DNA of 44,939 bases from Candidatus Helarchaeota archaeon (GTDB taxonomy: Archaea > Asgardarchaeota > Lokiarchaeia > Helarchaeales > JABXJV01): assembly GCA_013375355.1 (NCBI GenBank), contig JABXJV010000123.1, forward strand, positions 1 through 44,939. The letters run 5' to 3'. The position numbers were made by a program, and so were the translations under genes. This document shows positions 24,839 through 33,800 of this stretch, in pieces. The notes below the pieces were generated by a model, which was not told the DNA's origin, did no database searches, and saw nothing but the letters and a program-made list of their open reading frames with translations. Position 1 is the first letter of the stretch; each line of letters begins with the position of its first letter.

Positions 24839-25144
24839 ATGAGTAAAGAGGATATGATAAAGGTAATCGATGAGACTACAGTACCGGGAAAGAGTTCTGT
24901 TATAATTTATACGAAAGATTATATCTATTGCTTGGTTTCTAAGGAGCCAGGAACTTGGAAGGAGGCAGTTTTTGAGTTTCCAGATTCTTTTTCAGTTAAA
25001 GATATTCCATCAAATAAAGCATTATTATTATTAATTGAGGAACTAACGAAAGGCCTGCCCGGTTACTTCGATACTATACCAATAGTTAAAGATCCTGGTG
25101 AAATAAACAAAATAAAAGATATGATTAATAAAGGTAGCGCATAA
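24839..25144 (+). CDS. Hypothetical protein next to tbp
   Basis: I do not recognise this 101-residue protein. It is acidic and probably alpha/beta: EDMIKVIDETTVPGKSS, strands SVIIYTKDYIYCLVSK, WKEAVFEFPDSF, then a helix NKALLLLIEELTKGLPGYFD and a closing helix NKIKDMINKG. It has no cysteine motif or membrane segment. ATG 24839 is preceded by GGTGAGAAA, a reasonable ribosome site. It is divergent from tbp and lies 48 bases before the RecJ-like gene, so it may share that transcript. Confidence 0.6.
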   Translation: MSKEDMIKVIDETTVPGKSSVIIYTKDYIYCLVSKEPGTWKEAVFEFPDSFSVKDIPSNKALLLLIEELTKGLPGYFDTIPIVKDPGEINKIKDMINKGSA

Positions 25145-25192
25145 TAGGATCTAATAATTTTATTTCTTTCTCCTTCTTAAAAGCTAATTAAT

Positions 25193-26599
25193 TTGCAAAA
25201 AATGTCTAAACATGAAAAATTTATCGAAATAATAGAAAATGGAGCAGAATTGCTTCAAGGGGAATTAAATAAAGATTCAAAATTTTATTGTATCTCACAT
25301 TTGGATGCAGATGGCGTAACTGGGGCAGCAACTTTAACTAAAGTTATTAGATCTCATAATGGACAAATAAATTATAGATTTACACATTCTTTGAGAAATG
25401 ATCTTATAGATTCTATTACTGAGAATCAAAAACTTTTTGATTTTCTTATATTTTGTGATTGCGGTTCCACAAGTTTGGATTATATTCTTTCTAAATTTCA
25501 AAATAAATGTATTTTGGTAATAGATCATCATAAAACCGCTCAAGTAATTCCTTCAAATGAAAAAGTTGCTCATATAAATCCCTGGCTTGTAGGTATTGAT
25601 GGTACTCAATCAATTTCAGCAGGAGGTTTGGCCTATTTAGTTGCAAACCGAGTTGAAAAACATATTGAGATGTCACCACTTGCAGTAGTTGCAGCAATTG
25701 CTGAATGGCAGGATTCAAAAGGTGAATTAATAGGTTATAATGATGAAATATGTCAGGAAGCGGAGGCACAAAAATATATAAAACAAGAAGAAGATATTCG
25801 CCTGCTAGGAAGACAAACCTATTCTATGTTGAATCTACTATTTATTTCATTTCCAGTCTTACCATCATTAACTGCTGATTTAAATGCATGTAAAAACTTT
25901 TTATCAAGTTTAAATATTAATGAGAAACAAAGATGGATAGATTTAGAGGAGGATAAGAAGAACCAATTTTGGGAAGCTCTTAAATCTAGAATGAAAGGAA
26001 AGCTTCCAGAAAACATAATCTCAAGTTTATATGGTACTGTTTATACATTATTAAAAGAAAAAGAGGGAACTATGAAAAGAGATGCCAGAGAATTTGGTTT
26101 CTTAATCAACGCATGTGGTAGAAGGGGTCAAGCCAAAATTGGGCTTGAAGTATGCTTGAAAAGTGATTATGAAACATATAAACGTGCTGTTGATCTATTT
26201 GAAGACGATACAAATAAATTGTTTGTAGGCATAAAAGATGTTACTGATTCAGTAAATGAAAAAGAAAATGTGACATATTCGATTTCTGACAAAATTGAGC
26301 CTAATTTAATCGGTACTGTTTGTTCTATGGTTTTATCAAGTAGAGTTTCAGATCCTAATAAAATTTTGATTTGTTTAGCCCAAACTGAAGATAAAGTTAA
26401 ATTTTCTGCTCGATGTCACTCACCGCTTGTAAAAGAGGGTATTAATCTGGGAGATGCATTAAAAAAAGCAGCGAACATTGTAGGTGGTTATGGTGGAGGT
26501 CATACTAACTCTGGTGGCGGTTATATTAAAATGGCTAAATTCGAAGACTTCATAGAAGAATTAGATAATATTATTGGCTTACAATTAAAAAAAGATTAA
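25193..26599 (+). CDS. RecJ/DHH-family single-strand nuclease, archaeal GAN type
   Basis: A DHH-superfamily phosphoesterase of the RecJ/Cdc45 line. Archaeal members degrade single-stranded DNA or RNA and bind GINS at the replication fork. Motif I is HLDADGVTGA (36-45), motif II FCDCGSTS (the usual Asp position), motif III IDHHKT (110-115), and the C-terminal DHHA1 domain ends with YGGGHTNSGGGYIKM. At 468 residues the length suits archaeal RecJ2/GAN. All catalytic acids appear kept, so it should be active rather than a pure Cdc45 scaffold. Either TTG 25193 or ATG 25202 (MSKHEKF) may be the start; the ATG looks better. Confidence 0.88.
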   Translation: MQKMSKHEKFIEIIENGAELLQGELNKDSKFYCISHLDADGVTGAATLTKVIRSHNGQINYRFTHSLRNDLIDSITENQKLFDFLIFCDCGSTSLDYILSKFQNKCILVIDHHKTAQVIPSNEKVAHINPWLVGIDGTQSISAGGLAYLVANRVEKHIEMSPLAVVAAIAEWQDSKGELIGYNDEICQEAEAQKYIKQEEDIRLLGRQTYSMLNLLFISFPVLPSLTADLNACKNFLSSLNINEKQRWIDLEEDKKNQFWEALKSRMKGKLPENIISSLYGTVYTLLKEKEGTMKRDAREFGFLINACGRRGQAKIGLEVCLKSDYETYKRAVDLFEDDTNKLFVGIKDVTDSVNEKENVTYSISDKIEPNLIGTVCSMVLSSRVSDPNKILICLAQTEDKVKFSARCHSPLVKEGINLGDALKKAANIVGGYGGGHTNSGGGYIKMAKFEDFIEELDNIIGLQLKKD

Positions 26600-26618
26600 T
26601 TTTTTATATTAACAATAA

Positions 26619-27986
26619 TTATTCTAAATATTTTAGAATTTGAAATGCTTTATCAACAACCTCAATAGCAGAATGTCCAAAAAGTCGAATCATTGCTTCT
26701 TTCCCTAATGCACCTTCATCAGCAATTAGATCTGGGATTTTACCATCATTTAATTTTGCAGCTTCTTCAATAATCCAACTCATACTTTTTCCCTCAATTT
26801 CAGCTTTATCTTTAGGCTCTTTTGTTCGGTCAATTTTAATTATAGATAACCCAGTTTTTTGACAAGCACGAAATATTTTGGGAGAAAATCTAATATTCAT
26901 TGCGGCAGTAATTAATGGGTCAAATTTTTGAGCACTTAAAATTAGTCTCGGGACGTGATGAATGCCACCAAAATGAATTCTACCTATTGCTTTTGGATAA
27001 CCATTTACAACAGTAATTCTGCCTTCTGTAGTTGCAATATAATCTGTAGATTTAACATTAGGAATTGTCATTGCGATATTAGTTCTGACTTCCGGAATTA
27101 ATTGGGTAAATCGTACTTCATTTTCAATTATCTTAATAGCTAATTTTAAATTTTCAACAATATCAAACCTTGCAGATTCCAATTCCAATTTCGCAAGTGG
27201 ATTTACTGGAAATATTTCCGTTTTTGTAATAATTGGATATTGAATTGCGAAATCAATAAAATCTTCAGCTTTAACTACCGATTCTTTTAATGAATTTTCT
27301 AAAGTCAAATATGCAGTAATTGCTGCGGATAAAGTACAACCAGTTCCATGTAGCTGATAATTTATTTTATTTTTTTCGAAACTCGTAAATGCATCTTCAA
27401 AATATAAGATATCAACAATTTTTTTACTTTTTAAGTGCCCTCCCTTTATTAAGACAGCTTTTGGTCCAAGTTTTATGATTTTTTTTGCAGCTTCTTTCAT
27501 ATCATCAACATTCTTAATCGAATCTCCAATTATTTTACCAGCTTCTATGATATTTGGAGTAATTATTAATGATTTTGGAAATAATGATTTTATTAAAGAT
27601 TTTTCAGCTTCCTCTTTTAGTAATCTAGAACCCGAACCAGCAAATATTATTGGATCAAGAATTAATTTGATTTTATATTCTTCAATTTGCTTTGAAATTA
27701 ATTCAATTGTATCTTTATTATAAAGCATTCCTGTTTTTGCAAAATTAATTTGAAAGTCATTCAATACAGCTATTAATTGTTTTTCGATAATTTTTAAAGG
27801 CACTTCAAATATTTCATATACTTTTTTTGTGTCTTGAGCTGTAATGGCGGTTATAACAGATGTACCGTGGACTCCTAACGCAGCAAATGTCTTTAAGTCT
27901 GCTTGGATTCCTGCTCCACCACCACTATCTGAACCAGCAATTGTTAAAGCTGTCTTTGTTAGATCAAGCAATGATAAAATCTCCAA
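26619..27986 (-). CDS. thiDN: Bifunctional HMP-P kinase / thiamine-phosphate synthase (ThiDN)
   Basis: Combines two steps of thiamine synthesis. Residues 10-265 are ThiD, which phosphorylates hydroxymethylpyrimidine phosphate: [19 protein letters not shown] at the start, [22 protein letters not shown], and the catalytic [14 protein letters not shown]. Residues 270-455 are ThiN, the archaeal thiamine-phosphate synthase unrelated to Thi[41 protein letters not shown] and the C-terminal [14 protein letters not shown]. This fusion is common in archaea and some bacteria. ATG at 27986. It is convergent with the RecJ-like gene, with a 19-bp gap. No thiamine riboswitch was seen in the 106-bp upstream spacer. 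Confidence 0.95.
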   Translation of the reverse strand: MEILSLLDLTKTALTIAGSDSGGGAGIQADLKTFAALGVHGTSVITAITAQDTKKVYEIFEVPLKIIEKQLIAVLNDFQINFAKTGMLYNKDTIELISKQIEEYKIKLILDPIIFAGSGSRLLKEEAEKSLIKSLFPKSLIITPNIIEAGKIIGDSIKNVDDMKEAAKKIIKLGPKAVLIKGGHLKSKKIVDILYFEDAFTSFEKNKINYQLHGTGCTLSAAITAYLTLENSLKESVVKAEDFIDFAIQYPIITKTEIFPVNPLAKLELESARFDIVENLKLAIKIIENEVRFTQLIPEVRTNIAMTIPNVKSTDYIATTEGRITVVNGYPKAIGRIHFGGIHHVPRLILSAQKFDPLITAAMNIRFSPKIFRACQKTGLSIIKIDRTKEPKDKAEIEGKSMSWIIEEAAKLNDGKIPDLIADEGALGKEAMIRLFGHSAIEVVDKAFQILKYLE

Positions 27987-28092
27987 AATGCTTAATTTTT
28001 AAAATATATTGGTTATTTTTATTTTCAATAAGTGATTACATTTTAAATCTAAAAAATATTAATGAATTTAATAAGATGTTGGAGAAGAGAGA

Positions 28093-28512
28093 ATGTTTAA
28101 TTTATTAGAAACTAATCTTGGAGATAATGAATTAAGGGAAAAAAGAAGAATTTTACTTACTGGGACTTGTTTAATACGTAGATATCCTGATATTCTAAAA
28201 GATTTTTTAAAGAAATTTAACTCACCAGCTCAGCAGCACATTTGTTTAGAAACTCACCATATGGATCAAGTAGGTTATAAATTAACTTTAATGATCCGTT
28301 ATTCCAGTATAGAAGAATTAACTATACTTACAATTGATGGCTCTCCGCATTGTCTCCAATTGCATTATCTTGCAGAAGACCAATGTAAATTCTACCCCGA
28401 TTTAAAAATTAATCATTTTGTAATTGAGAAAGGTACGGTTCACGAAATTGAATCTAAAGCTGTAAAAATCTCTAGACATCTTCATAAGGTTCAAAAATTA
28501 ATAAAGCAATAA
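28093..28512 (+). CDS. Conserved hypothetical protein with TIDGSPHC motif
   Basis: A 139-residue protein. I cannot name the family, though the block TILTIDGSPHCLQLHYLAED looks conserved. Four cysteines (TGTCLIRR, QHICLETH, SPHCLQLH, DQCKF) and many histidines could bind a metal or cluster. The layout is alpha/beta: an N-terminal helical part to residue 50, a strand pair YKLTLMIRYSS / LTILTIDG, and a C-terminal helix AVKISRHLHKVQKLIK. It could be a small iron-sulfur-associated protein, but that is a guess. ATG start; it is divergent from thiDN. Confidence 0.6.
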   Translation: MFNLLETNLGDNELREKRRILLTGTCLIRRYPDILKDFLKKFNSPAQQHICLETHHMDQVGYKLTLMIRYSSIEELTILTIDGSPHCLQLHYLAEDQCKFYPDLKINHFVIEKGTVHEIESKAVKISRHLHKVQKLIKQ

Positions 28513-28623
28513 AATAGAATTGTTTATTCATTCCAAATATAAATTTTGAAATTAAATAATAATTAACAATAGAGATTTAAAGGATTGATGTTCTATTTAT
28601 AGTTGTTAATTTGAGGGTTTATT

Positions 28624-29373
28624 ATGCCACAGCCACTCACCTATCTTACAAAAAAATTTGCAGTTACTAATTCAGCTTCAGAATGTGTCGAAATTATCAC
28701 ACAAACCCTTTCTGATTTTTTAAAAAAGAAGGTAGAATATAAAAAAACCGAAAAAGGTTTTCACATTAAAGCTCGTAAAGGTCTGATATATGATCCTGAA
28801 TTATTCGAATTCAATATTTTTCCAAAAGCAGGTCTTAAAGATTTTACAGTCATTGAAATTTCAAATGGAATAATTCCTCGAGGATTTGGAAAAAAAGCGG
28901 CAAAACTCACAGAGGAAACTTTACAAAAAGGTCTAGATGAAATATTAGAAGTCATGACAGTTGATTTAAATCTTATAGGCATTGACCGAGATAATATTTG
29001 TCTTAAATGTGGGAAATTAAATTTCCCAATGATAGGATTTTGTGTAAAATGTGGTGCAGAATTAGAATCTCCTATAAAAGATATTTCTTTGAAAGAAATT
29101 ACTTCAATTGTAGAAGATGTTGGTATTGTAACTAAAGAAGAAGAATCTTTAATGAATAAAGAAGTGAATATTCCGGAACTTATGGATACAATTACGGATA
29201 TAATTGATGGAAAAATAGATCCTGTAACTCTTAAAGAAAAAGAAGATAAGGTCTCTTCATGGGAAATTGGGCGATGCGTATATTGTAATTGGACTCTTGA
29301 TGAAAAAGCTTATAACTTTCATAAAAAAGGTTATGATGTGAACTGTGGAAATTGTGATAGAATCCTTGATTGA
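28624..29373 (+). CDS. Hypothetical protein with two zinc ribbons
   Basis: I do not recognise this 249-residue protein. Residues 1-115 are an alpha/beta domain (VTNSASECVEIITQTLSDFL, then FTVIEISNGIIPRGFGKKAA). A zinc ribbon follows (CLKCGKLNFPMIGFCVKC, about 122-139), then an acidic helical linker with SIVEDVGIVTKEEE and ELMDTITDIIDGK, and a second zinc-binding pair CVYC and CGNC near the C-terminus. Two separated ribbons on a small fold suggest a nucleic-acid- or protein-binding adaptor. ATG start. It ends 7 bases from the convergent tatD gene. Confidence 0.6.
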   Translation: MPQPLTYLTKKFAVTNSASECVEIITQTLSDFLKKKVEYKKTEKGFHIKARKGLIYDPELFEFNIFPKAGLKDFTVIEISNGIIPRGFGKKAAKLTEETLQKGLDEILEVMTVDLNLIGIDRDNICLKCGKLNFPMIGFCVKCGAELESPIKDISLKEITSIVEDVGIVTKEEESLMNKEVNIPELMDTITDIIDGKIDPVTLKEKEDKVSSWEIGRCVYCNWTLDEKAYNFHKKGYDVNCGNCDRILD

Positions 29374-29380
29374 CTGGTTT

Positions 29381-30148
29381 TTAAAGATTTAAATTATAGA
29401 ACTTTATTGCATTCTTTGTAGTTATTTTTGAAACTTCTTCTACATCTATATTTTTGATCTCAGCAACTTTTTCTGCTGCAAATTTTACGTTCATTGGTTC
29501 GTTACGACCTTTTTTAAAGGGAGATAAAAAAGGTGAATCTGTTTCAAGCAACATTTTCTCTAAAGGACACATCCGAGCAACATTTTGATGAACCCCGCGA
29601 TTAGTAACAGAAGTGGGGACCGAGATATACCAATCATTTTTAATTACTCTTTTTGCATCAGGGATGTTTCCACTAAAGCAATGCATCAATACTTTTATCG
29701 GTGAATTTTTCTCTAATATATCAATTGCGTCTTTATGAGCATTTCGGGCGTGGATAACGATTGGTAATTTTAAATCTTTTGAGAGATTTATAAATTCTAC
29801 AAATGCTTTTCTTTGTCCTTCTCTTTTTTTAGGATCTTTTATCCAATAATAGTCAAGCCCAACCTCGCCTATTGCTCTAATCTTATCCACATTTTCTTGG
29901 ATTAATTTTATTGTCCTTTTTACTGAATTAATATTAACACGAGGCGGGTGTAAACCTAGTGAAATAAATACAAATTTTTTAAATATTTCCAAGTAATTAA
30001 GATTTTTTTCAAAATTCTCAAAAAAAGAAGCAGTTACAATAGCAACCAGACCATTTTCTTTTGCCCTTTTAATTACGTCTTCTATATCCTTATTAAAGGA
30101 CTTCCAATCGAGGTGGCAATGACTATCAATTAACAATAAAAATCCCAA
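29381..30148 (-). CDS. tatD: TatD-family metal-dependent hydrolase
   Basis: A TIM-barrel amidohydrolase-type enzyme with DNase or other phosphoesterase activity. Metal ligands in 255 residues: HCH (His10, His12) near the start in LIDSHCHLDW, Glu in IGEVGLDYYW, His in PIVIHARNAHKDA, His in VLMHCFSGN and Asp in LLETDSPFLSP. Length is typical. Archaeal members are often annotated as DNases, but the in vivo substrate is seldom known. ATG start. It is divergent from pstK over a 139-bp spacer. Confidence 0.93.
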   Translation of the reverse strand: MGFLLLIDSHCHLDWKSFNKDIEDVIKRAKENGLVAIVTASFFENFEKNLNYLEIFKKFVFISLGLHPPRVNINSVKRTIKLIQENVDKIRAIGEVGLDYYWIKDPKKREGQRKAFVEFINLSKDLKLPIVIHARNAHKDAIDILEKNSPIKVLMHCFSGNIPDAKRVIKNDWYISVPTSVTNRGVHQNVARMCPLEKMLLETDSPFLSPFKKGRNEPMNVKFAAEKVAEIKNIDVEEVSKITTKNAIKFYNLNL

Positions 30149-30242
30149 ACTTTTTCAGTTCATTTTTTTAATTCAAATTTATTTAGAAATACATAGTTAA
30201 TATTCACAATTAGACCTATTGATTGCTATAAGAAAATTACGA

Positions 30243-30252
30243 TTTTATATGG
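30243..30252 (+). promoter_or_regulatory. Possible TATA box of pstK
   Basis: TTTTATATGG lies about 37 bases before the GTG start, the right place for a transcript with a short leader of about 10-15 bases. Pattern only. Confidence 0.35.
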
Positions 30253-30287
30253 TTTGATATCTTAATTGAATTAATTTGTGAGAATAC

Positions 30288-31079
30288 GTGAAAAATAGAT
30301 TTCTTTTAGGACTTATCGGAATCCCAAGTGCTGGTAAGACTACGTTTGCTAAAAATTTAGCAAGAAAGTTTAAAGATGATGGTTATCCTACAATAATTGT
30401 TGGTTCTGACAATATTAGAGCTATGATCCCAGGATATAGTGAAAAATTCGATCCAGTTCATGAACCAATTATTAGAAAAATCACTTTAAATATAATTAAA
30501 GATAGTCTCGCTCTTGGTCTTAATATTATTAATGATGATTTGAATTATTATAAATCGATGCGGCATAATTTATTTGAAATCGCAAATACCTTTAATTTTC
30601 ATTTTCTATTAGTCTTTATTAAGGTTCCATTAAAGAAAGCAATTGAGTGGAATGAAAAAAGGGGTTTACCAATTCCAAATTCTGTTATTGAAAATGTATA
30701 TGATAAATTAGATGAACCAGGAGAATATTCTTGGGATATACCCATAATTACTTTAGAGACAATAAACTTAAAAGATCCTGAAATAATAAATTCGGCCTAT
30801 TCGCAAATTATTTCCAAAATTGAAAAACCGATAAAGCATAAACCCCCATTAACAAAATCTAAACCTGGAAAATCAGAATCATTAGATAAACTTACTAGAC
30901 AATTAATTAATGAAACTGTCAGCAAAGAAGTACATAAGAAGTTTAATAAACAATTAAGTTTAATGCGAAAGCAGTTTCTGATAGAAGTTAAAAGAGAAGA
31001 TTATAGTCTTGAGGAAGTTAAGGAGAAATTTTCAAAAAAAATTTTAGATTTTATTAAAGTTCATCAAAAGGAAGTATAA
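30288..31079 (+). CDS. pstK: O-phosphoseryl-tRNA(Sec) kinase
   Basis: Phosphorylates Ser-tRNA(Sec), the step before SepSecS makes selenocysteinyl-tRNA in archaea and eukaryotes. The 263-residue protein has the P-loop GIPSAGKTT (11-19), the kinase acid Asp41 (VGSDNIR), the signature NDDLNYYKSMR (82-92), the lid-type IEWNEKRG, and IYDKLDEPG-like VYDKLDEPGEYSWD. The C-terminal helical part (SLDKLTRQLINETVSKEV) is also found in PSTK and contacts the tRNA. Other P-loop kinases of the KTI12 family look similar, but the NYYKSMR block and tail favour PSTK. GTG start. The last 26 bases overlap the convergent nucleotidyltransferase gene. Confidence 0.85.
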   Translation: MKNRFLLGLIGIPSAGKTTFAKNLARKFKDDGYPTIIVGSDNIRAMIPGYSEKFDPVHEPIIRKITLNIIKDSLALGLNIINDDLNYYKSMRHNLFEIANTFNFHFLLVFIKVPLKKAIEWNEKRGLPIPNSVIENVYDKLDEPGEYSWDIPIITLETINLKDPEIINSAYSQIISKIEKPIKHKPPLTKSKPGKSESLDKLTRQLINETVSKEVHKKFNKQLSLMRKQFLIEVKREDYSLEEVKEKFSKKILDFIKVHQKEV

Positions 31080-32097
31080 ATTCCTCACCCACTCCTGACC
31101 CCACAACCACCCGATGGTATATATCACCCGTTCTTGTATTTTTAACCTTTTCTAACATACCAGAGACTTTCGCAATTTGATCTTTTTGAACTACATCTCG
31201 AAATTCTCCAATCATAGAAACTAATTCAATCGGTTCTTGATCTTCTTTTAATTTGGAACCAGGATTTTCTGCCATGAAATCCTTAAATCTATATAAAGCA
31301 GGTCTAAACATTGCAAGTGAACTATCGATAATTTTACACTGAAATTGAATTGATTTAATCGCCTTATATTCGAATATTTTGTAATTATTCCTTATTTCCA
31401 AAATTTTTCTAATTGCGTTAAAGACAAATTTTTGATTTTCAAAAACTCCTTTATTTTTACGAATTTTATCCGTAGGAATTTCAAAGAGATATCTGATAAT
31501 TTTCTCTTCTTCTAATTTCTTTACAGTCTTTTTTATTTCCTTAAAATTATTAGCACCATATACTGCGATATCAATATCACTCGTCTCAGCGTGCATCGAA
31601 GTTAAAAGCGACCCATGTATTCCAAAGTCTGTTAGGGGAATTTTTGAATAATCCGAAAGAGTAGTAATAAGTTTTATTGCTTTTTTTTGCAGAATATCTT
31701 TCTTTTTAAGCTTAACCAATTGATTCAAACCACTTTGTGGAACAAATTCCTTCTTTATTTTATCATAAGGAATGGCAAAAACAGTTTTATCCCAATTTTT
31801 GGAAAAATAAAGATATTCTGGAAAATGAGTAACAAATGTAGTCTCTATTGATTTAAAAATCTTTGGAGAATAAAGTTTTTTAGGTCTTACATATTCTCGA
31901 CCTAAAAATTGCCATTTAAGAGGAATCCAATCTAAATCAAAATGATTTTTGGCCATAGCTGGAATATATTTTAAATAAGAGATTACTCTATCTTTAGGAT
32001 GATCGTATCCCATAGTATAAAATATGAAAAAATCATCAGTTAATATAATATCTCCATCTCTTGGGTATTGCCAATCAGATTTTTTCATCTCTATCAA
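31054..32097 (-). CDS. Archaeal nucleotidyltransferase (COG1665-like), copy 1
   Basis: A 347-residue protein of a conserved archaeal nucleotidyltransferase family. An N-terminal domain (DGDIILTDDFFIFYTMGYDHPKDRVISYLKYIP) precedes a pol-beta-type core with the signature GIHGSLL (Gly162-Ser163) and SDIDIAVYG (Asp174 and Asp176), the metal-binding pair. A C-terminal domain follows, ending with a barrel-like stretch (VSGMLEKVKNTRTGDIYHRV) that resembles an OB fold. Chemistry should be transfer of a nucleotide from an NTP to RNA, protein or small molecule; the substrate is unknown. ATG at 32097. It is 17 bases from the NYN nuclease gene on the same strand and overlaps pstK at its 3' end. A paralogue lies divergently at 32695. 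Confidence 0.8.
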   Translation of the reverse strand: MIEMKKSDWQYPRDGDIILTDDFFIFYTMGYDHPKDRVISYLKYIPAMAKNHFDLDWIPLKWQFLGREYVRPKKLYSPKIFKSIETTFVTHFPEYLYFSKNWDKTVFAIPYDKIKKEFVPQSGLNQLVKLKKKDILQKKAIKLITTLSDYSKIPLTDFGIHGSLLTSMHAETSDIDIAVYGANNFKEIKKTVKKLEEEKIIRYLFEIPTDKIRKNKGVFENQKFVFNAIRKILEIRNNYKIFEYKAIKSIQFQCKIIDSSLAMFRPALYRFKDFMAENPGSKLKEDQEPIELVSMIGEFRDVVQKDQIAKVSGMLEKVKNTRTGDIYHRVVVGSGVGEEFILPFDEL

Positions 32098-32114
32098 TAA
32101 CCAAACATTATTTT

Positions 32115-32615
32115 TTATTTATATTCAATCTCATTTTTACATTCGGATAAATTGATAAATTGATCACAGATTTTGATTAAAATTTCTGCACATGAATGTT
32201 CAAATGCAGCAATATATACCCATTTTCCTAAATCTTTTATTCTCTCGATTACTGGTAAAAAATCTTTGTCCCCAGTACATATTAAAGCTAGATCGTAGCT
32301 GTTATTATATCCAAAATATAATATATCTGTCGCAATTTTAATATCTATTTCTTTTTCCTCATATTTGCTATTGATTTTTACGATGTCTTTGATTTTTAAT
32401 TCATAACCAAAGTTTCGTAATTTACTATGGAATATTGGTTGAGTACTATCCTTATCTTCTACTGTGTAATAATAGGGTCTTACTAATCTAAAACCATTAT
32501 GTTCGAGAAATCTTTCTAAAAAATGCTTGAATTTCTTATAATCAATTTTAAATCCAAGGTGTTCTGCTGATTTGTTCATATTTGAAGCATCAATAAATAT
32601 CATTGCTTTAAACAA
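32115..32615 (-). CDS. NYN/LabA-like (PIN-fold) ribonuclease domain protein
   Basis: A 166-residue protein consisting of one NYN domain, a PIN-like RNase fold. Conserved acidic residues are Asp9 (MIFIDASNMN), Asp91 and Asp97 (KEIDIKIATDIL), and Asp116/Asp118 (LICTGDKDFLPVI). The order and spacing match LabA/DUF88 proteins, which cleave structured RNA or process tRNA. The set of acids suggests activity. It is encoded between two paralogous nucleotidyltransferases, on the same strand as the first (17-bp gap) and divergent from the second (79-bp gap). ATG start. Confidence 0.85.
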   Translation of the reverse strand: MFKAMIFIDASNMNKSAEHLGFKIDYKKFKHFLERFLEHNGFRLVRPYYYTVEDKDSTQPIFHSKLRNFGYELKIKDIVKINSKYEEKEIDIKIATDILYFGYNNSYDLALICTGDKDFLPVIERIKDLGKWVYIAAFEHSCAEILIKICDQFINLSECKNEIEYK

Positions 32616-32694
32616 GGAATATACCCCATATTATTAATAATTCTATTAGAAATTAATAAAATATTGAATAAATCTTTTAAAAATAATTATCTTA

Positions 32695-33792
32695 ATGAAA
32701 ATATTATCATTGAAATTTAGGAGAAAGTGTAAAGTATTGAAATTTCGAGACCGCGACTTTTTAATTACAAATGAGAGGATTATTTTTCGGGTTTATGGAT
32801 ATTGTCATCCAGATAATGCATCAATTTGTGACGTAGAATATGCCCCAAGTGATATTTACAAATCGGATGACATAAGAGCAATTCGGGGAAAAAATCAATA
32901 TTTTAAATTCTATTTTGATGGCGGATTAAAATTCATTCAAGAAAATTATCCCCAATATCAGGTTTTTTACCGCCCATTAAATGCGAAGCTTGTAGGATTA
33001 ACTTATAATCAAGTCTCGGAGGTTCGGAAACCAGAAAAAAAACTTCAAACAATTTTAGCAAGTTATCCAAAGGATATATTGGTTTCTAAGACTCAAGAGT
33101 TAATTGATTTTATAACACAACATTCAACACTTAAATCAAAAGATTTTGGGGTTTTTGGTTCAATCTTACATGATTTTTATCATGTTGAATTTAGTGATAT
33201 CGACTTAATTATATATGGAAGAAAAGAACTTGAAATTTTAAGGGAGATCCTTCGGGAATTTTATAAAAAAAAATATTTTGACTTAAGAAATGAATTTAAT
33301 CCTCCAGATAATGCGGTATATAAAAAAAATTGGCGTTATACAAATTATTCATTAGAAGATTATATACGAGATAATGCAAGAAAGCAGATTTATGCAATTA
33401 TAGATTCAAAAGATATAGGTAGAAAAATAAAGATTGAATTTGAACCTGTTAAAAAATGGAACGAAATCGAAAATGAATATAATAAAATTGATAAGATCAT
33501 ACCTGAAGGGTGGATAAAAGCAACAGCTAGGATTACTGATTCTAAAGATGCTTTTTATATACAATCAATTTATGAAATAGAAATTGAAGAGATAATTTTA
33601 GGACCTCAAATTGATGATATAAAGCGAATAGTAAATTATTTAGAAGAATTTCGGGGTCAAGCACAAAATGATGAAAAAATATTAGTAGAAGGTCATTTAG
33701 AAAAAATTATTACTAAAAATGAGGAATTTCATCAAATAACACTATCATATGCTTCTTCATATCATGAGCAAAATTTGAAAAGATTAGAATAA
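32695..33792 (+). CDS. Archaeal nucleotidyltransferase (COG1665-like), copy 2
   Basis: A 365-residue paralogue of the gene at 31054. The same three-part plan is visible: N-terminal domain (RDFLITNERIIFRVYGYCHP), core signature FGVFGSIL (Gly155-Ser156) and FSDIDLIIYG (Asp168, Asp170), and a C-terminal beta-rich region (ATARITDSKDAFYIQSIYEI, then VEGHLEKI and HQITLSY). The two copies are highly diverged but share the unusual N-terminal domain, so this is an old duplication. Both NTase cores look intact. ATG at 32695. It converges with a coiled-coil gene, 8 bases apart. Confidence 0.78.
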   Translation: MKILSLKFRRKCKVLKFRDRDFLITNERIIFRVYGYCHPDNASICDVEYAPSDIYKSDDIRAIRGKNQYFKFYFDGGLKFIQENYPQYQVFYRPLNAKLVGLTYNQVSEVRKPEKKLQTILASYPKDILVSKTQELIDFITQHSTLKSKDFGVFGSILHDFYHVEFSDIDLIIYGRKELEILREILREFYKKKYFDLRNEFNPPDNAVYKKNWRYTNYSLEDYIRDNARKQIYAIIDSKDIGRKIKIEFEPVKKWNEIENEYNKIDKIIPEGWIKATARITDSKDAFYIQSIYEIEIEEIILGPQIDDIKRIVNYLEEFRGQAQNDEKILVEGHLEKIITKNEEFHQITLSYASSYHEQNLKRLE

Positions 33793-33800
33793 TTGAAATT

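Noticed and set aside
31054..31079. 26-base overlap of pstK and the nucleotidyltransferase 3' ends
   Set aside because: Short convergent overlaps are ordinary in compact genomes; both frames are well supported to their stops.
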